A stretch of DNA of 64,000 nt from Antedon bifida (lineage: Eukaryota > Echinodermata > Crinoidea > Comatulida > Antedonidae). Each line of letters opens with the position of its first letter. The stretch's first letter is position 1. The stretch spans positions 18,068,085-18,132,084 of the forward strand of contig OY727103.1 of the NCBI GenBank assembly GCA_963402885.1. Direction: 5' to 3'. Positions 57,531 through 64,000 of the stretch are shown here, in pieces. Position numbers and translations under genes: made by a program. The notes beneath the pieces were generated by a model, which ran no database searches, had not been told where the DNA came from, and was given only the letters and a program-made list of their open reading frames with translations.

Positions 57531-59596
57531 TCAATTAATCCCTACTTCAGAAATATGCAACAGGGTCTGATATCGGTTGAGGGCTTCACTCCAATTGTTA
57601 GAACGAGGGATCACCGCAGAGTTTTGTACCATTGTGAAGTAATCTAGGTATTCGTTGGACGTTTCTGTCAAGATAACATGTTGACTAACATATTCCAATT
57701 CAGGCCTTTCAACTTGCAGTAGAAGGTTTCTTTCACCACCGTGGATATCCGGTAAAAAATACAATGAATTTGGCCGCCCGTGCACTGTATTATGTCGAGA
57801 TCTTCTTATGAAATGAGTATTCCAATGTTCCTTTACGTTGTCTAGGTCTCTTTGCAGCAGAGAAGAGAAACAGAACCACAAGCATTCTTTACTTATTATT
57901 GATGACATGTCAATGATACGCCTAAATTCAAGATCTGCAAAAAAGGTTCTCCACCATGACGCATACTGCCTTGCAAAGAAAGACCACCACCCCTCTATAC
58001 GTTGATTTCTTGGCGATGGTACATATCTATGAGACATATCATTATCACGAAAGTAGCACTGCATTGCCGCTGCAATACCATTTTCTGTACCTAGGTCCGT
58101 TACTAGTTCAACTGGGCATCCACCAAGCTCTTTGACGCTTTTAAGATACATAGCAGCGATGTTGTCAGGAGATTTATTCGAATCCGTGACATTGAGCCAC
58201 AATACACGCCTGCTGAAGCCATCGATGGAGCCATGAATAGGGAAACCCCAGGGCTTCAGCTTGTCATAGCCGTCTATGTGCCATGCATAGTTTGGCCCAG
58301 GGTTTGTATACTGTCTTCGACGTAGTCGATGTCGGCGCCGCAAAATCGTTCCTGCTGGATCAATTTCTTTCAGCAATGCCTCCACCACTGAACGGGGACA
58401 ACGAAGTCCTTCCATTTCTAAGGTGTGCCAGATAGAACGGTAACCACTCAAACTTCCTGGGCCATTGATAATTTCGACGATTCGCTGCCGTATGTTAGTT
58501 AATTTGGTGCGAAATTCATCAGTGTCTCTATTGCAACGTCTTCGTAGCCCAAGCTGGCGAAGTCGCCTAAGAAGTGTACTGTAGCTCATTGTTAAACCGT
58601 GATACCGTTCAAGGAATGCAAGTATTTCGTTGTATTCGTAACCGCTGTTGAAGTAATATGAGATTGCTTCCTCCTCATTGAAATTGTTTTCAGTTTCTTC
58701 AGTGTCGACTTCATTCTGTGGGTCAATAAGCTGGAGCTGAAGATCTGTAATGACCAAAAACAATCATAATAAGGTATAATTAAATAAAAGATATACATAC
58801 TGTACGTTACATCATTCCACAAAAACAAAAGACCACTTTTCTGTTACACCAATGGATACCAAAGAGGCAGTCCTTAATAAAGTGATTCTAATTAGAGACT
58901 AAAGACCGCTAAAACCCTGGTCCCTAAAGTGGTCTTTAATTGGAGGGAGACCTGTATTAACTAAGTAAATAGTTGTCCCAGATTTTACAACATCTAGTAG
59001 CATGAACACTCAGCCTGAAGTGAACCTGAAATACAGCTGAATTAAAATAAAAACTGTAATTTATTCAGTGACTCTACAACATATTCATTACTATTCTATA
59101 AATTGTTTTGCTTTAATTATTTGAATTTATATTACTATCACCTATTAAAATCAACATTGTTCAAGCAAAGAACCGATTTTAACTAGTCCAGCTATTATTA
59201 GTACTTGTATTGCAATTACAGTACAGTAAAATAGCTATTTTCGTCAACAGAGGGCGCTATTTCTGATGTATTTCCTTATGTTCAAATAATATTTTTTGCA
59301 GCTAAAATTTCACTTTCTCTTTATGTTTTGGAAGTGGGATCAACTGAATTATTAATTAGATACATATCAACTATACATTTACATTGTATCATCCAATCTT
59401 CCTAAGACTAAGAGGAGATCACAAAATCCACTTTCTAGGCCTCTTTTTCAGGCTCATGCCCCACAGTCTATATAGGGCCTAAGGCCTACGCACGGTTTGC
59501 CTATCTACAAAGCTAGAAAATGTACCCACCGTGTCCACAATGATGGCAAAAATGAGAATCTTCTGACAGGGATGTCCCACAGATGTCACAATACAT
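57531..59596 (-). CDS. IS3-like DDE integrase/transposase with N-terminal zinc ribbon
   Basis: Two coding exons on the minus strand, 59596-59530 and 58744-57531, join in frame (phase 1; donor G|GTGGGT, acceptor TTGGTCATTACAG) to give 426 residues. Exon 1 encodes a zinc ribbon, Cys3-X2-Cys6, X10, Cys17-X2-Cys20. Residues about 46-92 form a helix-turn-helix-like region with LLRRLRQLGLRRR. Residues 100-150 match the IS3-type HTH preceding the catalytic core (GYRSIWHTLEMEGL, then a basic RRRHRLRRR stretch). The rve core has Asp180 (WHIDGYD), Asp239 (VTDLGTENG) and Glu273 (NQRIEGWW), a D-D33-E triad, so it looks catalytically complete. The C-terminal 130 residues are Trp- and Arg-rich and unassigned. 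It should bind the inverted repeats and catalyse transposition. Alternative: an additional 5' exon is possible, but the ATG, the zinc ribbon and the exact phase support this start. Confidence 0.87.
58745..59529 (-). other. Intron 1 of the integrase gene
   Basis: 785 bases from donor GTGGGT to acceptor CATTACAG on the minus strand. It contains an inverted CTCCCTCCAATTAAAGACC block near 58872-58958. The rest is AT-rich and shows no exon. Confidence 0.65.
59530..59596 (-). other. Coding exon 1 of the integrase gene (zinc ribbon)
   Basis: 22 codons plus one base from ATG (59596-59594) to donor G|GTGGGT. Key residues: Cys3, Cys6, Gly7, His15, Phe16, Cys17, Cys20, Gly21. The Cys spacing is identical to that of the HECT first exon, yet the codons differ widely, so the two exons are old paralogues and not a recent copy. 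Confidence 0.78.
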
Positions 59597-59706
59597 TTTC
59601 ACTACGACCAACGAAGTTCAAGTCCATCAAATCGCATCATCTTGACTGGCTGCTCACACACACCACCTGTCATCCATGAAAGCTTACACCAAAGGACCAG
59701 GCCACG

Positions 59707-60068
59707 TCGAGTTACTTTCGAATTTGTTGCGGACTACTGTACTTTAATTGTGCGAGGTACTTTCGAATTTGTTGCGGACTTCTTTAATTGTGCGAGGAGC
59801 TTTTGATTAATTTTGTTGCGGACTTCTTTAATTGTGCGAGGAGCTTTCGAATTTGTTCCGGACTTCTTTAATTGTGCGAGGAGCTTTCGAATTTGTTGCG
59901 GACTTCTTTAATTGTGCGAAGCCCATCTTTAATTGCGCGTTTCTTCTTTATTTGTGCAATTTCTTCTTTAATTGTGTGATTCCTTCTTTAATTGTGTGAT
60001 CCTTCTTTAATTGTGTGAATATGATTTATATAGTGTGCGTGACAGTTGTGGGCCACCGTATATATCAG
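59707..60068 (-). repeat. Right inner inverted repeat with subterminal tandem array
   Basis: About four and a half units of the 40-bp repeat (on this strand CTTTCGAATTTGTTGCGGAC plus TTCTTTAATTGTGCGAGGAG), then short TTCTTTAATTGTGTGAT units, then the TATA region and GTGACAGTTGTGGGCCACCG. It mirrors 50173-50580. One unit has a 4-base insertion and another has TTCCGGAC in place of TTGCGGAC. Confidence 0.9.
60024..60032 (-). promoter_or_regulatory. TATA box for the integrase gene
   Basis: TATATAAAT on the minus strand lies about 430 bases before the integrase start codon, the same spacing as on the HECT side. Conserved with 50208-50216. Confidence 0.6.
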
Positions 60069-63034
60069 GGTGCCTATGCCTAGCGTCCTAGGCCTAGGCT
60101 AGGCACACTACTAGCTAGGTATCGAGTCGGTCTGATAATTGTGACCGCCGTTTATGAACGCCTAAATTCATGAACTTTTATAATTTACTCACCATCGTCT
60201 TTGAGTACAAGTGTTAGGCCGATGGTTTTATTTACTATAAACATCGTCTTTATTCGGATCACCAAAAATCACCGCGATCGTATTAAAAGAGTTTTTAGTT
60301 CTTCGATATGGTTGAATTAAATCAGTCGGAAAGCCGCGTTGGTAACGCATCACTGATTTCATTCATTGTGAGGGCGCGCTTCGTGGAAAATGTTGGAATT
60401 TTTGCTATTTTAGTACACTTAGAAAATGGTATAATTTTGATATTAAATGAAATCAATAAACGTATTTCAATAGTTGAACTACAAGCGTAAATAATGATAA
60501 AAACTGTGATCTAAATTCCACAGATTTTTTGTTTCAAGAAATATCATTATTTTATGTATAAACTTTTTTACTTTAATTTTTTTTTAAATGATGGTAAAAA
60601 ATCATTAAATTTCATATTTTCTAGATAAGGTTTCAAAGCGAATTTAAAATCCTTTCAAGATAAACTATTAAGCTATCTATTAAAATAAAAATCTAATTTT
60701 AAGCTTTCTTGGGATGCAACTCCCACTAATCAAACCAAACCTACTACATTTCTGTTCTGTTTCGATCGAAAAATCGCCATTTTGAAACTTTGTTTACGTT
60801 TTACGAAGCTGGTACGAATCGTCCCGGACCGAATCGTGTCTGTGTTCAATACGGTTTTCATGCAGGCGTATTACGTCATAGGCCTAAGATTTCAATTTGC
60901 TCCCCGATTATTGTTCTATTTGGTTTCTGAGCTAGGAAAGGCTACCTACTATAATTACTTACTTGATTTCTAGCCTAGCTAGGCCTAAAAATAGTATTTT
61001 CTAGGCCTAGCTAGGCTGAGTATTCTGATATAATACTAATAATAATATTAGATAGGTAGGCCTACCCTAGTGAGTGTTAATAATAGTAGCTGGGTATTCT
61101 ATAGTCTAGGCTGGTGGTAGGTCTATCCCAGCTCTGCTCATATACCAAGCAAGAAGAAGCCTGAAGGAGAAACTAGGCCCAGAACAAATAAAAAACTGTT
61201 AAAAAAACAATAAATGGAAAAACAAAAAAAAATAACCCATTTTCAATTTATATATGGGGAATGTTTTATAAAATCGGGCATGTTTGTTTCAGAGACTCAA
61301 ACGTGTATTTTTATATGGTCATGTTTTTAAAAAAGATAATTATGGGCCCAGCTGAAACCAAGATATAAAAATATAAGTCCATCATTTACTTGAGTATTGT
61401 TACAGTGATTGGTTGGTACTCAGTATTTCAGTATCTGGCAGTAAATGTCACACTTGTATATAAATATTACTTTATTAGATACAACTTGCATTTCACACAA
61501 GCAACCAATTTTTTTTTACGTATACAGAATGTGAAAAAGCAGTTTTTAATACAAATATCTTTCAAACAATACTGATATAAATAGTAAATACTATACTACT
61601 GTATATAAAAACTTGCTTTTATTTAAATAGCACCTTGTTCATCAAACATAACAAACTAGCTAGGCCTATATCATATTAACTTACGTGAGTCTTACGGTTG
61701 TACTGATTTTATTATTGTTTTATATGTTTATATTGTATGTATCTGTGTGACTCTGGTTAATAAAGTAAATCAATCAATCAATTGCAACTTAATTTATATC
61801 TTATCATTGACTGATCTGAAACGCTACTAAAACTTGAATGCGTATGAATGTATATGTTATATTATTATTAGCGAATAAAATGAAAAACTATCAGCTGCAG
61901 CAATGATATTGAAATCGAGAAAACCATTACAGCTTCCACCGTCCAACCTCATATTGAAGAACGAGACAGAAAATCGTCGAGTCTTGATACCAACAAAAAA
62001 CCTAAAATGAAATGAATAGCTGAAATGTAATGAATGAAACTATTTAAATAATTGTCACTATGATATGAACAAAACATTGCATCGTTTAATACAGTATAAT
62101 TATTCAACAACCTGAAAACATTTTCAGATATAGGCCTACCATGAAAAAGCAGCAAATACAAAATTTCCTTATGTCTGTTTATTGTAATAATTATTAATAT
62201 TATAAATAAATTGTACCCCTCAGTTGTCAATAATTTTACTATAAATAAATATTTAACTATATAGAATAGGTAGGCCTATACCTGTATCAGGCTGCGATTT
62301 GCTTAATTATCTTTTTAAAACTTCCCAATGCATCTTCAATATAGAGTAGGATTGTAACGATACTTTAATAATACTAAATTGTAACTAAAGTATTTAAATT
62401 ATTAACAGAACATGTTACTAGGCCTAGGCCGATATAATACGACAACGATCCACCAGGTCGTGCATATACTCACCTACAACAACCACAATCAACACACCAT
62501 GCACCACACACGACGGAACTAGTGCCGCGAGACGTAACAATATATGACATGAGGACCTTTTTTAAAATGTTCGCTATAGGAAGCTTAAATAGGGTTTCAA
62601 GCCAATTTTAACGTAAAACAGACTATTGATACTTACTCTATCCATATACGTCGGTTTTTTGGTAATTCACTGTATGGGATGCAAATCCCACTAATGGAAA
62701 ATTTGTAAACAAACACCTGTTAGAAAACTTCAGTTTTGACGGACGCACACGAACTTTGGAAAGAAATTGTCGCTGACAACAAATCCAACAAATTATTCAG
62801 AAAATTAGGTGACCTGCGACATCTTAAACATATAAGGAACTGATCTTACCATATATGGTTAATTTTTCGCCAACTAATGTTTATTAAACAGCTATTAAAT
62901 GACGTATACTTTATGCTAATGTTTTCGCGCGAAACGTTGATGCTTCTGTGCCGAGAGAGGGCTTCTAAAATTTATGACGTCATGCGAAGTCGAAAATTCA
63001 GCGATAACGGTCATATTTCCCAACGCGGCTCTCC
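60069..63034. other. Extra 3-kb segment in the right arm
   Basis: The left arm has only about 70 bp at this place. The segment has no gene I can support. It begins and ends near an inverted 22-bp match (60321-60342 TCAGTCGGAAAGCCGCGTTG and 63020-63043), and GGGATGCAA-TCCCACTAAT recurs in direct orientation at 60711 and 62676. It may be a nested element, or the left arm may have lost this part. Confidence 0.6.
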
Positions 63035-63481
63035 GACTGAAATGATTCTAGAGCATGATACGTCATGTTTCTAGCTACTCGTCGGGTCAATAGACAAGTC
63101 CGGCAAATCGCGAAAATTTCTAGTAAACACACTTTGTAATCGTAAAAAATATAAATATTGATTTTTATTTTTGTTTCTTTTGCTTATCTGGATATTGAAG
63201 TGCTTTTTCAACATACCAGACTAAACATTTTGGCAAATGTAAGCCTAATACAGGTAAAATAAGCAACTGAAGTGACGGTACCCATCTCTTCTATGCTAAC
63301 AGTGAAAACTCATTAGGTAAATTTTGCGATGCACCTGTGACGTCACAGCAATTTACTGCGACGGAGCTGTACGGCGAGCGCGTGCGGCGATATCCTTAAT
63401 CTTGCGATGGTTCTGAAATCATATTATGCACATCCCTAATACGTTGTTAAAATATGGTCCTCGGTCAAGTTGTCATTTAAA
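63035..63481 (-). repeat. Right outer terminal inverted repeat
   Basis: Inverted counterpart of 49673-50100, about 80-85 percent similar by eye. It keeps GGATATTGAAGTG, GGTACCCATCTCTTCTATG, the CRE palindrome at 63338-63345, and CGTTGTTAAAATATGGTCCTC. Confidence 0.88.
63338..63345. promoter_or_regulatory. CRE palindrome in right TIR
   Basis: TGACGTCA, the mirrored match of the left-arm site at 49806-49813. Confidence 0.55.
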
Positions 63482-64000
63482 GTAGAACCTCTATCAATCA
63501 TTTGAAATCATCTCTGTTTTCCGTTTACCTTTCTTCAATTCGTCTCACCATCAATACCACACGCGATCTCAAAACTGTCTGTAAAACCATAAAACCAACT
63601 CATTCCAACACAATATAAGATACTCCAAACCTACACTGTGGAATAATCTTCCTTCCATTTTATTTAGACTCCTTTTAGAATGTTTTTTTAAATCAAAAAT
63701 CATATCTTGACCCTACCTTTATTTTATACAGATTATTTATTTATTATTTTATCTTTTCTTCTTTTTTTTAAGGCTCGCCCAACACAAAACTTTGACCTCA
63801 TATCAATTTGTTATTGCCTTGTTCGTTACTATATCTTTTATGTCAGAGTCTGTCTTCTGAATGGGGGTTGACCGTAGTGTAAATATTATTTCCAGTCGTT
63901 CCCTTACGGGTTGAAGGAAGTGTTAATAGGTGTCCACTTAAAGGACCAGGGGTGCCCAAAAGAGGGATTCTACAGCATTTTAATGTAAATCATAATGGAA
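63482..64000. mobile_element. pogo/Tigger-like element hosting the LINE remnant
   Basis: AGTAGAACCTCTATCAATC at 63481 and GGTGCCCAAAAGAGGGATTC plus TAC at 63957 resemble the two ends of the pogo-like MITE at 10.09 kb (CAGTAGAACCTCTATTAAGG and CCAAAAGAAGGCCCAGGTTC). The region between consists largely of the LINE remnant and its 3' tail. Ends are degenerate and the element may continue past the window. Confidence 0.4.
63534..63711 (+). pseudogene. LINE reverse-transcriptase C-terminal remnant
   Basis: Translation gives HHQYHTR, a stop or frameshift, then RYSKPTLWNNLP, FFKSK and a stop. This parallels the NYNTR ... GPLVWNNLS ... FKSK end of the LINE protein at 33.3-33.5 kb. Only the last 60 or so residues survive, with a break, so it is a dead 5'-truncated copy. 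It abuts the right end of the large transposon. Confidence 0.75.

Larger units (their letters stand above)
49673..63481. mobile_element. Large DNA transposon: IS3-like integrase plus HECT ligase, long TIRs
   Basis: The unit is bounded by long inverted repeats (left 49673-50100 and right 63035-63481, clearly related with scattered mismatches) and by inner inverted repeats (left 50173-50580, right 59707-60068). Between them are two convergent spliced genes, a HECT E3 ligase on the plus strand and a DDE integrase on the minus strand, both starting just inside the inner repeats. The total length is 13.8 kb, or about 10.8 kb without an extra 3-kb segment in the right arm. I could not identify a target-site duplication; the outer limits are where the inverted similarity fades (TTTAAAGGATAACTTGAC against its right-hand counterpart). 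A cut-and-paste element is the natural reading. Eukaryotic IS3-like integrase transposons are known; whether this two-gene layout has been described I cannot verify. Confidence 0.82.

Noticed and set aside
60308..60490. 60-codon frame in the extra right-arm segment
   Set aside because: It has no domain and begins within a short inverted match; no splice-linked partner exon is seen.

Overview
The window is AT-rich animal genomic DNA with long introns, GT-AG splice signals and dense repeats. The palindrome-containing motif TAGGCCTA is scattered throughout. That motif, the many hairpin-type short elements, the CR1/L2-like LINE and the class A receptor suggest a marine deuterostome invertebrate, most likely an echinoderm. 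I infer the group from general texture only and would not name a species.

Layout. Positions 1-31 kb hold no gene I can support. They contain short non-autonomous DNA elements (MITE-like hairpins), a tRNA-derived SINE, a 5S-rRNA-like fragment and several minisatellites, two of which are near-identical copies about 1.2 kb apart. At 31.35-33.87 kb a 5'-truncated LINE with an open reverse-transcriptase frame sits inside a minisatellite. From 34 to 40 kb there are more repeats, including a 1.1-kb element with perfect 36-bp terminal inverted repeats and a tandem array carrying octamer-like ATTTGCAT motifs. A complete single-exon class A GPCR (41158-42201) is the only clear host gene. From 42 to 49.6 kb there are MITEs, SINE remnants and a 53-bp minisatellite.

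The most interesting object spans about 49.67-63.48 kb. It is a large transposon-like unit with long terminal inverted repeats and two convergent genes. The plus-strand gene (50639-55771, three coding exons, 673 aa) encodes a HECT E3 ubiquitin ligase with its catalytic cysteine kept. The minus-strand gene (59596-57531, two coding exons, 426 aa) encodes an IS3-like DDE integrase/transposase. Each gene starts with its own short first exon encoding a CX2C-X10-CX2C zinc ribbon, and both first exons end in splice phase 1 and join to a second exon beginning Asp-Leu. The inverted repeats carry matching CRE palindromes, TATA boxes and 40-bp tandem repeats just upstream of each gene, so each arm looks like a promoter plus a likely transposase-binding array.

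How they may work together (inference): the integrase would mobilise the unit by recognising the terminal and subterminal repeats. The HECT protein, sharing the same type of zinc ribbon, could be brought to the same DNA or complex and ubiquitinate the transposase or a host factor. The right arm carries about 3 kb of extra DNA absent from the left arm, so this copy is rearranged, but both frames are open.
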